A DNA stretch of 64,000 bases from CALBPI01 sp045110335 (lineage in GTDB: Bacteria; Pseudomonadota; Gammaproteobacteria; Steroidobacterales; Woeseiaceae). Below, piece after piece: positions 40,556 through 49,452 of this stretch (positions are counted from its first letter, which is position 1; each line of letters starts with the position of its first letter). The notes under the pieces were generated by a model that worked only from the letters and a program-made list of their open reading frames with translations, did not search any database and was not told where the DNA came from. The translations under genes and the position numbers were made by a program. Location: contig JBGCGB010000013.1 of NCBI GenBank assembly GCA_045110335.1, forward strand, positions 62,001-126,000, given 5' to 3'.

Positions 40556-41461
40556 TTATTCGTTTGGCTTAGCTTCCGAAAATTCTCGTTCGATCGACGC
40601 AATCAAAGCATCTTTCTCTTCCCAGATATCGGCCAATTTGCGCTGAAATTTACGCCTGAATTCTTTGTCGTTCAAATAGTCGCCTTCTTGCATCCACGGC
40701 TCGATCGGAACTTCCCGGACATTGATCACCACATCGTGTAGCCGCCCGGTGCACATATCCCAGAAAGTTTTGGCACCACCGGGATAGACCACTGTAACGT
40801 CAAGCATGGAACGAAACTGACCACCCATCACCGACAATGCGAATGCGATACCGCCCGCCCTTGGCTGCAACAGATGTTGATAGCGAGAATTGCTGGCCTC
40901 ATGTTTTTCAGGCGTGAAACGAGTGCCCTCAACAAAGTTGATCACCGAAGTGGGTACCTCGCGAAATCGCTCGCATGACTTCCGGGTGGCGTCCAAATCC
41001 TGACCGCGCCGTTCCGGATACTTCTTCAGATAAGCGCGGGAATAGCGCTTCATGAATGGCATGTCCATTGCCCACCAGGCAAGTCCCAAGAAGGGAATCC
41101 AAATCAATTCTTGTTTGATAAAAAACTTCAGGAATGGAATGCGTCGATTAAGCGCGCGCTGCAGCACAACAATATCCACCCAAGACTGATGGTTCGACAA
41201 AACGAGATACCAGTCACGGCGTCGCAAGTGCTCGAGCCCACTAAAGTGCCATCGCGTGCTCTGCGTCACGTCATGGATGATGCCGTTACAGCTAATCCAA
41301 TTCTCACCGCACGCGATTAATACGCGTGATGTGAATCTCCTGACAGCCGGAAAAGGCAACAAAAGCCTGATGATGGCGAATATCAGAATCGGGATGAACC
41401 AGAAAATAATATTGAGAACAATGACAGGTACGACAAACGCACCTTTGATTGCCTGCAGCAT
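40556..41461 (-). CDS. PlsC-family acyltransferase (YihG-like)
   Basis: A 301-residue membrane-bound 1-acylglycerol-3-phosphate acyltransferase family member. Two N-terminal spans (about 8-45) precede SNHQSWVDIVVLQ with the HX4D catalytic motif, the substrate loop FVEGTRFTPEKHEAS and PRAGGIAFALS. Overall it resembles YihG/YihG-like lysophospholipid acyltransferases of about 300-310 residues. AGGCATG-type signals are weak before the ATG. Located immediately upstream of maeA on the same strand (14-base gap), likely by chance of operon fusion. Confidence 0.88.
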   Translation of the reverse strand: MLQAIKGAFVVPVIVLNIIFWFIPILIFAIIRLLLPFPAVRRFTSRVLIACGENWISCNGIIHDVTQSTRWHFSGLEHLRRRDWYLVLSNHQSWVDIVVLQRALNRRIPFLKFFIKQELIWIPFLGLAWWAMDMPFMKRYSRAYLKKYPERRGQDLDATRKSCERFREVPTSVINFVEGTRFTPEKHEASNSRYQHLLQPRAGGIAFALSVMGGQFRSMLDVTVVYPGGAKTFWDMCTGRLHDVVINVREVPIEPWMQEGDYLNDKEFRRKFQRKLADIWEEKDALIASIEREFSEAKPNE

Positions 41462-41627
41462 AGTAATGCTCTAGCGTGTCGCGGAGCCATAGTATGCCGC
41501 AATCGCTCCACAAAAACCCGATCAGCGGCACTAAAACCTGCCCTTCAGGTTCCATTCAGTCAGCGGAGATTAGATTACATGAACGGTCGAAGTGACCGAA
41601 CTAAACATGTGTTATCAGGAGTGCCCC

Positions 41628-42209
41628 ATGACTTACCAACGAGCGGCTGGCTCGGCCGCCACACTTTCCTTACTGATCTTTACATCGTGTAACGCGGGTG
41701 CGGATGATCTCAGCTACGACTACCTCGAAGCCCGTTATTCCGAATCAACAATAGATACTGACTTTGGCGATATTGATGGCGATGGCCTGGATTTCAACGG
41801 GCTTTTTGAAATCTCTGATTCCATTCACCTTTTTGCGAACTATGGTCGACTGGAGTTTGACGACAATGCCGAAGTCAGGACGACCATTGTGGGCGGCGGT
41901 TTTGCATTCGGCGTTTCGCCGACAACAGATATCGTGCTTCGTGCGGGCTTTGTTGATGGCGAGCTAGACGATGGTTTTTCAAGCTTCAATGATGACGGAT
42001 TCCTGATCTCGGCGGGCGTACGAAGCCTCGTGACGCCAGACATCGAGTTGTATGGCGACTTCAGGTCGATCGATTTTGAGGACATCGGCGAAGAAGACTC
42101 AATGACTGTTGGTGTCGATTTCTACTTGGGCGACTTTGCCATCGGGCCAAACATCACCTGGGTTGAGGACACAACAACCTGGTCACTAGGTGCAAAATTC
42201 TACTTTTGA
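41628..42209 (+). CDS. Small outer-membrane beta-barrel protein
   Basis: A 193-residue exported protein. The ATG at 41628 has CAGGAG six bases upstream and opens a signal peptide (MTYQRAAGSAATLSLLIFTS). The mature part is acidic, with many Asp and Gly, alternating hydrophobic strands (SYDYLEARYSESTIDTDFG, IHLFANYGRLEF, ELYGDFRSIDFED) and a C-terminal WSLGAKFYF ending in Phe, the BAM recognition pattern. It looks like an eight-stranded barrel of OmpA-like size, of unknown role. Confidence 0.78.
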   Translation: MTYQRAAGSAATLSLLIFTSCNAGADDLSYDYLEARYSESTIDTDFGDIDGDGLDFNGLFEISDSIHLFANYGRLEFDDNAEVRTTIVGGGFAFGVSPTTDIVLRAGFVDGELDDGFSSFNDDGFLISAGVRSLVTPDIELYGDFRSIDFEDIGEEDSMTVGVDFYLGDFAIGPNITWVEDTTTWSLGAKFYF

Positions 42210-42228
42210 ACCCACGCGGAACGGTCGC

Positions 42229-43284
42229 CTAGCGCCAAGCCTTTTGTATATCGGCTAGCGCTTCGCGGCCCGGGTTCAACGATTCATATGGCAAGTCTCT
42301 TAACGCTTTTTGGGTCGTGCCTGCCAATTCGTGCATATCGCCGCGACCCTCTTCAATGTAGAGAAGACCCGTCAGGATTTCGCCCTCGGCGTTGTGACGC
42401 TGCACGTACTCAAGTGCCCCTGGGCGATCCGATGGGTCGTAGTCATGTTCGACTTTGCGTAACGCGACACGACTACCGTCATGCATCGGTACCTCAATTG
42501 ACTCACCAGGCGCATAGTCTGCCGTGATTTCTTTAGCAGGCGCAATGTAGTCCGCGGCAACGATCTGATGAACATGTTCACGGCTCCATGCATAGCTCTT
42601 CGTTGACCCCTCATGATCATTGAAAGTGACGCATGGACTGATGATATCCAGTAACGCGAAACCTTGATGCGTCAGTGCCGCTTTTAACAAGGGCACCAAT
42701 TGGGCTTTGTCACCGGAAAAACTTCGTCCGACGAACGTGGCACCAAGCGCCATCGCCACCGATACTGGATCGATGGGCGGCTGCATGTTCGCGGCACCTT
42801 TCTTCGCTTTGCTCCCAATATCAGCAGACGCCGAAAATTGGCCCTTGGTAAGTCCATAAACGCCGTTATTCTCAATCAGGTATGCCATGTTCAAGTTGCG
42901 TCGAATCGCATGCGCAAACTGACCCATACCAATAGAAAGCGAATCTCCATCGCCGGAAATGCCGAGATACGTCAACTCACGATTCGCGGCATTGGCGCCC
43001 GTCGTGACTGAAGGCATGCGGCCGTGTACCGAGTTAAACCCGTGTGAAGAACTCAAGAAGTACGCCGGTGTCTTTGATGAGCAACCAATACCACTCATTT
43101 TCGCCAGACCATGCGGCTCAATCTCAAGCTCGAATAAAGCCTGCACCACGGCACCGGTGACAGAGTCATGCCCACAACCGGCACATAAGGTGGATACCAC
43201 GCCTTCGTAGTCGCGATAAGTCAGGCCATGCCTGTTCTTCGGTAGATCAGGATGCGCCACTTTAGGTTTGGAGATATAGCTCAT
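42229..43284 (-). CDS. korB: 2-oxoacid:acceptor oxidoreductase, beta subunit
   Basis: Thiamine-diphosphate subunit of a 2-oxoacid:ferredoxin oxidoreductase, probably of 2-oxoglutarate by similarity to KorB. In 351 residues: TLCAGCGHDSVTGAVV with the cluster Cys pair, SGIGCSSKTPAYF, the TPP/Mg site GDGDSLSIGMGQFAHAIRRN with IENNGVYGLTKGQ, and GFALLDIISPCVTFN with the third Cys. Its ATG overlaps the stop of the alpha subunit gene by four bases. Electron partner is likely the FeS flavoprotein at the head of the operon. Confidence 0.92.
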   Translation of the reverse strand: MSYISKPKVAHPDLPKNRHGLTYRDYEGVVSTLCAGCGHDSVTGAVVQALFELEIEPHGLAKMSGIGCSSKTPAYFLSSSHGFNSVHGRMPSVTTGANAANRELTYLGISGDGDSLSIGMGQFAHAIRRNLNMAYLIENNGVYGLTKGQFSASADIGSKAKKGAANMQPPIDPVSVAMALGATFVGRSFSGDKAQLVPLLKAALTHQGFALLDIISPCVTFNDHEGSTKSYAWSREHVHQIVAADYIAPAKEITADYAPGESIEVPMHDGSRVALRKVEHDYDPSDRPGALEYVQRHNAEGEILTGLLYIEEGRGDMHELAGTTQKALRDLPYESLNPGREALADIQKAWR

Positions 43285-45083
43285 GCCGCTTTCCCGGTTT
43301 CGAGTAGTTTAATGATTGGCTCTGCGATATCCGCCGCTGTGATCGGCAGACCGTCATACTGCAACACTGACAGCAAACGAGCCGGATCTACATTGAGGTC
43401 CATCATCAGTAGCGAACGGAGTTGTGCATCGCGATTCTGCTCGACAACAAACACATGATCATGAGCGTCGATAAATTCTCGAACATCCGCACTGAATGGA
43501 AAGGCACGAATTCGCATATAGTTAAGCGAGATGCCGTCAGCTTCCAGTCGATCCAAACATTCGACCACGGCGCCATGACAACTACCAATCGAGATCACAC
43601 AGTTCTTGGCTTTGGGCTTTTTGGCGACAATGGGCGCAGGCACATGGCCGCGCGCTTGCTCCCATTTGAAGCTCAACCGATCGACGACGTCTTTGTACTC
43701 GGCGGAGTCCTCGGTGTAACCACCGAACTTGTTGTGGCCGGAGCCCCGCGTAAAGTATGCGCCCTTGCCGCTAACACCGGGCAGCGTGCGATAAGGAATA
43801 CCATCACCATCAACATCGAGGTAGCGGTGAAATTTCTCGATACCAGCCAACGCTTCCTCGTCTAGCACCTTACCGCGGGCGGGTTGATAAGACTCATCCC
43901 AGTCAAACTCTGGCACCATCCAATCATTCATGCCGATATCGAGATCAGATAATACGATGACCGGCGTTTGTAGTGTCTCCGCAAGATCAAAAGCGATTGG
44001 CGCCATCTCAAAACACTCTGCCGGATCCGACGGAAACAAGAGCACTTGCTTCGTATCGCCATGGGACGCATACGCTGAACTCAAAATATCGCTTTGCTGG
44101 GTTCGTGTCGGCATACCAGTAGACGGGCCGGTGCGCTGAACATTGAACAACACCACCGGAACTTCAGAGTAGTACGCGAAACCGAGGAACTCGTTCATCA
44201 GTGAGACACCGGGACCGCTAGTTGGTGTAAATGCACGCGCGCCCATCCAGGACGCACCCAGCACCATACCAATCGCTGCCAGCTCATCTTCGGCCTGAAC
44301 AATGCAGTAGTTGCGTTCGCCGGTTTCAGGGTCGACCCGCAGGCGTTCGCAGAAGCCCTGGAACGCATCCATCAATGACGTTGAAGGTGTGATCGGGTAC
44401 CAGGCACCAACGGTTGCACCGGCATAAACACAGCCCAACCCTGCCGCCGTATTTCCGTCGATCAGAACATGCCCTTTCGTCTTATCCATGGGCGCGACTC
44501 GCTGCGGCAATGGACATTCGAAATGCTCGCGGGCGTAATCGAAGCCCAGTTTGATGGCTTTCTTATTCGAGTCGATCAGTTTCGGTTTACTGGCGAACGT
44601 ATCACTCAGCAGTTGCTCGATAACTTTTAGATCAATATCCATCAAGGCGGCCAGAACACCGACATAACAAATATTTTTCATTAATACCCGAGCACGGGCA
44701 CCTTCAAAATTCTCATTGCATATCCGGGATAACGGAATACCAATAATCGTGATGTCTTCCCGATCCAACAGACGACTTCGCGGCCAGGTGCTGTCGTAGA
44801 CCAACCAACCACCAGGCTCAACCGAAGCTAAGTCTTTGGCATAGGTCTGTGCATTCATAGCCACCATGATGTCAACGCGTCCGGCAGCCGCCATGTAACC
44901 CTCTCCGGTCACACGAATCTCATACCAGGTCGGCAACCCCTGAATATTCGACGGGAAGTAGTTCTTTCCGCAAACCGGGATACCCATACGGAACAATGCT
45001 TTGAGCAATAGACCGTTCGCACTTGCCGAACCGCTACCGTTTACGGTGGCGATTTTCAAAACCACATCATTCAAGGAATTCAC
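43281..45083 (-). CDS. korA: 2-oxoacid:acceptor oxidoreductase, fused gamma-alpha subunit
   Basis: A 600-residue fusion: gamma domain first (about 1-185, VNGSGSASANGLLLKALFRMG, LVYDSTWP), then alpha domain (about 205-595) with GNTAAGLGCVYAGATVGAWYPITPSTSLMD, the conserved pyrimidine-binding segment, and SGPGVSLMNEFLGFAYYSE. This fused layout is that of the KorA/OorA group in aerobic bacteria. Start is a GTG (45083) backed by GAGAGG five bases upstream; the frame's earlier codons overlap the preceding gene. Forms an enzyme with the beta subunit, moving electrons from a 2-oxoacid to ferredoxin. Confidence 0.92.
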   Translation of the reverse strand: MNSLNDVVLKIATVNGSGSASANGLLLKALFRMGIPVCGKNYFPSNIQGLPTWYEIRVTGEGYMAAAGRVDIMVAMNAQTYAKDLASVEPGGWLVYDSTWPRSRLLDREDITIIGIPLSRICNENFEGARARVLMKNICYVGVLAALMDIDLKVIEQLLSDTFASKPKLIDSNKKAIKLGFDYAREHFECPLPQRVAPMDKTKGHVLIDGNTAAGLGCVYAGATVGAWYPITPSTSLMDAFQGFCERLRVDPETGERNYCIVQAEDELAAIGMVLGASWMGARAFTPTSGPGVSLMNEFLGFAYYSEVPVVLFNVQRTGPSTGMPTRTQQSDILSSAYASHGDTKQVLLFPSDPAECFEMAPIAFDLAETLQTPVIVLSDLDIGMNDWMVPEFDWDESYQPARGKVLDEEALAGIEKFHRYLDVDGDGIPYRTLPGVSGKGAYFTRGSGHNKFGGYTEDSAEYKDVVDRLSFKWEQARGHVPAPIVAKKPKAKNCVISIGSCHGAVVECLDRLEADGISLNYMRIRAFPFSADVREFIDAHDHVFVVEQNRDAQLRSLLMMDLNVDPARLLSVLQYDGLPITAADIAEPIIKLLETGKAA

Positions 45084-45093
45084 GACAACCTCT

Positions 45094-46899
45094 CTAGTCG
45101 GATTTAGCCGCCGGCGTCTCAGGTCCGGACGTTCCGGCATACGGCAGCAAGACGTTTGATTTCAACATATCCCACGCACCAGTCGGACAGCGCTCAGCGC
45201 ATAACCCACAATGTACGCAGAGATCTTCATCCTTAACCATCACCCGTCCGGTCTGCGGCAGGTCTTCCGAAACAAACAAGGGCTCGTCCAGATTTTTGGC
45301 GGGCGCACTCAATCGCAATCGTAAATCAGCTTCGTCGCCGTTCTCGGTCATCGTCAGGCAACTGGTGGGACAGATATCGATACAAGCATCGCACTCGATA
45401 CAAGTGCTCGCATTGAACACCGTTTGCACATCGCAATTGAGGCAACGCTCTACTTCAGTGACGATCTGGTCTTCGGTAAAACCGAGCTCGACTTCGATGT
45501 CCAGTTTGCGGAATCGCTCCTTGAGCCCGACATGCGGCATCAAACGACGTTCATTGGCGTCGTAGTTGTTTGAATAACTCCACTCATGAATCCCCATCTT
45601 TTGCGCACTCATGTGAAGATGCGTGGGGGGACGATCAGTGAGATCTGCTTCCTGGCAATAGAGATGGAGCGAGATTGCAGCGGCGTGGCCATGAGCGACG
45701 CCCCATATGATGTTCTTCGGACCGAACGCCGCGTCACCACCGAAAAAGATGCCGTCGCGACTACACATCATCGTGTCTTCGTCGACGACCGGGCAATCCC
45801 ATTCGTTAAACTCAATGCCGATATCGCGTTCAATCCAGTCAAACGCGTTGTCCTGACCAATCGCCAGAATCACGTCGTCGCACTCGATAAAGCGCTCGCC
45901 GACAATAGTGCCGCGATCGATTTTGCCATCGTCGTCGATGTTGTAGGTCATCTCATCGAACAGCATGCCTTTGAGTACACCGTCTTCCACGACAAAAGAC
46001 TTTGGCGAGTGATTGACGATGATTTCGACGTTCTCTTCTTCGGCGTCTTCAAGCTCCCAATCGGAAGCCTTGAAGAACTCCCGAGGTTTGCGGGCCATTA
46101 CCTTGACGTCATCGGCACCCAAACGCAGCGCCGAGCGGCAACAGTCCATGGCGGTGTTACCGACGCCGATGATCAGCACTTTCTTACCAATTTCCTTGGT
46201 ATGTTCGAAGGCAACTGATTCCAACCATTCAATGCCGATATGAATACGGTCACTTTCGTCGCGTCCAGGCAATGACAGTTCTTTGCCTTTCGGCGCACCG
46301 GTACCCACGAACACGGCATCGAAGCCTTGCTCTTCAAGCAAGCCCGCTAAGGAATCTACGCGCTCACCGTAGCGAACTTCCACACCCATATCGACGATGT
46401 TAGCGATTTCCTCGTCGAGTACCTGCGGGGGCAATCGAAACTGCGGGATGTTGGTCCGCATCAAGCCGCCCGGACGATCCAACGCTTCAAAAATGGTCAG
46501 CTCATAACCCATTGGCGCTAGATCGTTCGCGACCGTCAGGGAGGCACACCCTGCGCCAATCAATGCGATTTTCTTACCGTTCGTTTTGGCGGGTGGTTTA
46601 GGCAGGCGTTCTGAGATGTCACCACGATGATCGGCCGCGACCCTTTTGAGGCGGCAAATAGCAACGGGTTTGTCCTCGACACGGCCACGTCGGCAAGCAG
46701 GCTCACAAGGACGATCACAAACTCGGCCAAGAATGCCAGGGAATACATTGGATTGCCGATTCACCATATAGGCATCGGTATATCGGCCTTGCGCAATCAA
46801 GCGAATGTATTGCGGCACGTCGGTATGCGCTGGACAAGCCCATTGGCAATCCACAACGCGATGAAAATAGTCAGGATGACTGGTATCCGTCGGCTTCAT
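45094..46899 (-). CDS. FAD/NAD(P)H oxidoreductase with ferredoxin domains (GltD-like)
   Basis: A 601-residue flavoprotein, first gene of the kor operon. The N-terminal Cys cluster (CQWACPAHTDVP, CDRPCEPACRRG) is that of glutamate synthase small subunit-like proteins. Two Rossmann folds follow: FAD site IALIGAGCASLTVANDL and NAD(P) site VLIIGVGNTAMDCCRSAL. The C-terminal third carries two [4Fe-4S] ferredoxin motifs, CIECDACIDICPTSC and CVHCGLCAERCPTGAW. It probably links reduced ferredoxin from KorAB to the NAD(P)H pool. Start at ATG 46899 (MKPTDTSHPDYFHR); the gap to korA is ten bases. Confidence 0.9.
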   Translation of the reverse strand: MKPTDTSHPDYFHRVVDCQWACPAHTDVPQYIRLIAQGRYTDAYMVNRQSNVFPGILGRVCDRPCEPACRRGRVEDKPVAICRLKRVAADHRGDISERLPKPPAKTNGKKIALIGAGCASLTVANDLAPMGYELTIFEALDRPGGLMRTNIPQFRLPPQVLDEEIANIVDMGVEVRYGERVDSLAGLLEEQGFDAVFVGTGAPKGKELSLPGRDESDRIHIGIEWLESVAFEHTKEIGKKVLIIGVGNTAMDCCRSALRLGADDVKVMARKPREFFKASDWELEDAEEENVEIIVNHSPKSFVVEDGVLKGMLFDEMTYNIDDDGKIDRGTIVGERFIECDDVILAIGQDNAFDWIERDIGIEFNEWDCPVVDEDTMMCSRDGIFFGGDAAFGPKNIIWGVAHGHAAAISLHLYCQEADLTDRPPTHLHMSAQKMGIHEWSYSNNYDANERRLMPHVGLKERFRKLDIEVELGFTEDQIVTEVERCLNCDVQTVFNASTCIECDACIDICPTSCLTMTENGDEADLRLRLSAPAKNLDEPLFVSEDLPQTGRVMVKDEDLCVHCGLCAERCPTGAWDMLKSNVLLPYAGTSGPETPAAKSD

Positions 46900-47011
46900 A
46901 GTAGGTTCGCGCGCTCCGAACTTCGCCGGCTGTCGCATTGCCCCTCAAATTTTTTATGTCCCGAGGCAAGCTTACATCCGCAGCGCTGCCGTTGAAACCT
47001 TTTGTGTAACG

Positions 47012-48355
47012 CTACCGCTTGGCGTTACACGTCAACGGCTTACCATGCCGCTCCGGTAGTACCTGCTCACCATCAAATGCCAGCGCGCCGTTAACGTACG
47101 TCGCCATAATTTTTGCATCAAAATGCTGCCCTAAGAACGGCGTCCAGCCGCATTTGGCAATAGACTGCTGATCATCAACATCGGTGCCACCGCTAAGGTC
47201 TGCTAGCACCAGATCCGCATAATAGCCCTCGCGCAAATAACCGCGATCACCAATCCCGAACAGATCTGCCGGTGCGTGAGAAACCTTGTCCACTATGAAC
47301 GGCAAATCAAACTCCGGCTCCGCGGCGAGCTGCATCGCACATAGCAATGCATGTTGCGTCAAGGGTAGGCCGGCTGGCGCGGCGAAGTAGTGGCGTTCTT
47401 TCTCAGCCAACAAGTGTGGTGCATGATCTGTCGCGATCACATCCAACCGACCTTCGCGCAGTGCCGCCCTTAGTGCGTCACGATCAGCGCGCCGCTTAAT
47501 GGCCGGATTACACTTTATGCGCGTACCGAGTGCTTCATAGTCGCTCTCATCAAACCAAAGATGATGAATACAGACCTCCGCCGTGATGCGTTTTTCGCTC
47601 CGATGGCGCGTATCGAATAACACCATCTCGTCCGCAGTCGTTAAATGTAAAACATGCAACCTGGCATCGAATTCACGAGCAAGACCGGTGGCCAAAGTTG
47701 AAGACTGCAGGCACGCTTCAGCGGAACGAATCCGCGGATGCTCGCCAATCGGTACATCATTGCCATAGCGTTCGCGTGCCGCTTTCTCGTTCGCCCAAAT
47801 CGTTGGCGAATCTTCGCAATGGGTGACCACTAACAGCGGTGCGTCCGCAAACAATTTACGCAAAGCTTCCGGATCGTCGACCAACAGGCTGCCGGTTGAT
47901 GCGCCCATGAAGGCTTTGATACCGCAGGCCTCGTTAGGCTTCAGACGTCGAATCTCTTCAATGTTGTCGTTAGTCGCGCCAAAGTAAAACGCGTAATTCG
48001 CGTGGCACCGACCTTCCGCCAACGCATACTTTGCGGCCATAGCCTCGCGTGTAATGGTTGCCGGGTTAACGTTAGGCATGTCCATAAAACTCGTGGTCCC
48101 GCCGGCAACGGAAGCCCTTGACTCGCTGGTCAAATCGCCCTTGTCGGTGAGACCCGGCTCGCGGAAATGTACCTGGTCATCGATCATACCGGGCACGAGA
48201 TGCAGTCCGGCGGCATCAACGACTTCGGTTTTATCATCTGCCGCAATCGACGTATCAATGCGCTCAATGCGCTCTCCGATAATCAACAAATCACACTCAC
48301 GGGATTCGCCCTCATTGACTAGCGTTGCGTTACGGATCAGTCGTTTGGTTGTCAT
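47012..48355 (-). CDS. pyrC: Dihydroorotase (class I)
   Basis: Zinc amidohydrolase that closes carbamoyl-aspartate to dihydroorotate in pyrimidine synthesis. The 447-residue protein has the metal-binding DDQVHFREPGLTDKGDL, the carboxylated-Lys region GIKAFMGASTGSLL, HCEDSP, HVLHLTTADE and DVIATDHAPHLLAEK. Length and motifs match class I dihydroorotase of the PyrC/allantoinase-like branch instead of the short E. coli PyrC. An inverted repeat GTGTAACGC/GCGTTACAC spans its stop codon. The ATG overlaps the stop of the upstream peptidase gene by four bases. Confidence 0.93.
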   Translation of the reverse strand: MTTKRLIRNATLVNEGESRECDLLIIGERIERIDTSIAADDKTEVVDAAGLHLVPGMIDDQVHFREPGLTDKGDLTSESRASVAGGTTSFMDMPNVNPATITREAMAAKYALAEGRCHANYAFYFGATNDNIEEIRRLKPNEACGIKAFMGASTGSLLVDDPEALRKLFADAPLLVVTHCEDSPTIWANEKAARERYGNDVPIGEHPRIRSAEACLQSSTLATGLAREFDARLHVLHLTTADEMVLFDTRHRSEKRITAEVCIHHLWFDESDYEALGTRIKCNPAIKRRADRDALRAALREGRLDVIATDHAPHLLAEKERHYFAAPAGLPLTQHALLCAMQLAAEPEFDLPFIVDKVSHAPADLFGIGDRGYLREGYYADLVLADLSGGTDVDDQQSIAKCGWTPFLGQHFDAKIMATYVNGALAFDGEQVLPERHGKPLTCNAKR

Positions 48356-49323
48356 GAGGTTCCCCCTGCAAATCGGTCGGTTGCTTCGACCAATGCCGAT
48401 GCATTGCCCGACTCGAAAGCCGAATGCCCGGCATCCGGAATAATCTGTAAGTCAGCCTCGGGCCATGCTTCATGTAGCTCCCAGGCAGAAATCATGGGGC
48501 ACACCACATCATATCGACCCTGCACAATCACCGCCGGTATCTGGCGAACGCGGCCAATGTTTGCGATCAGTTGTCCCGGCTCCATAAAACCATCGTTCAT
48601 GAAGTAGTGGCATTCGATGCGTGCCATCGCCAATGCATGCATCGCCTCGCCAAACTGCAGGGTCGCCGTCTGGTTGGGATGCAGGAAGCTGGTGGCGCCC
48701 TCCCACACGGACCAGGCGCGTGCTGCTTCCAACCGAATCGACTCGTCTTCACTGGTGAGACGGCGGTGATACGCCTGCAGCAAATTATCGTGTTCCGCCT
48801 CCGGGATAGGTGCCAGGTATTGCTGCCACCGATCCGGAAACAATTCGCTGGCGCCATGCTGATAGAACCAATGAATCTCTTTCGGTCGCAACATAAAGAT
48901 GCCGCGTAAGACCAATTCGGTGACTCGCTCGGGATGCGTTTCGGCATAAGCCAATGACAATGTGCTGCCCCAAGAACCGCCAAAAACCTGCCATCGCCGA
49001 ATTTCCAGTGCCTCTCGCAAAATTTCGAGATCAGCGACCAAATCCCAGGTGGTGTTGTTTTCGAGACTGGCATGCGGTGTGCTCTTACCCGCGCCGCGCT
49101 GATCGACCAGAATGATCCGGTAAACGGACGGATTAAAAAAACGCCGCATGTCCGCGGAACTGCCGCCTCCCGGGCCGCCGTGCAACGCGATCACCGGCTT
49201 ACCCTTAGGATTCCCGGACTGCTCATAGTAAAGCTGATGACCGTCGCCAACATCCAGCATCGCGCTCTGATAGGGCTCAATTGCCGGGTAAAGTGCTCGT
49301 CTTTCTTCTTTGGAGTTTGTCAT
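48352..49323 (-). CDS. pip: Prolyl aminopeptidase
   Basis: Cytosolic S33 peptidase that removes N-terminal proline from peptides. The ATG at 49323 gives a 323-residue protein starting MTNSKEERRALYPAIEPYQ; earlier in-frame codons look non-coding. Hallmarks: ALHGGPGGGSS oxyanion loop, DQRGAGKSTPHA, nucleophile elbow GGSWGSTLSLAYA, the cap domain with WYHWEGATSF-like WSVWEGATSF, and HC GHSAFE at the C terminus for the catalytic His. Family length about 315-320. Coupled to pyrC by ATGA overlap. Confidence 0.95.
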   Translation of the reverse strand: MTNSKEERRALYPAIEPYQSAMLDVGDGHQLYYEQSGNPKGKPVIALHGGPGGGSSADMRRFFNPSVYRIILVDQRGAGKSTPHASLENNTTWDLVADLEILREALEIRRWQVFGGSWGSTLSLAYAETHPERVTELVLRGIFMLRPKEIHWFYQHGASELFPDRWQQYLAPIPEAEHDNLLQAYHRRLTSEDESIRLEAARAWSVWEGATSFLHPNQTATLQFGEAMHALAMARIECHYFMNDGFMEPGQLIANIGRVRQIPAVIVQGRYDVVCPMISAWELHEAWPEADLQIIPDAGHSAFESGNASALVEATDRFAGGTS

Positions 49324-49452
49324 GACCTGATTATGCGATTTCGGCGGCTGGTTTGCCATGTCAAAGCGTATGCCGAATCCGGCAAAGAAATTCATAAGTC
49401 GGCCGATAACAAGGTTTGACCGGGTTAACGCCCGCTGATAGGAAGCAGACAA

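Noticed and set aside
47004..47030. Inverted repeat GTGTAACGC/GCGTTACAC as pyrC terminator
   Set aside because: No T run follows on the minus strand, and the left arm lies within the coding sequence.
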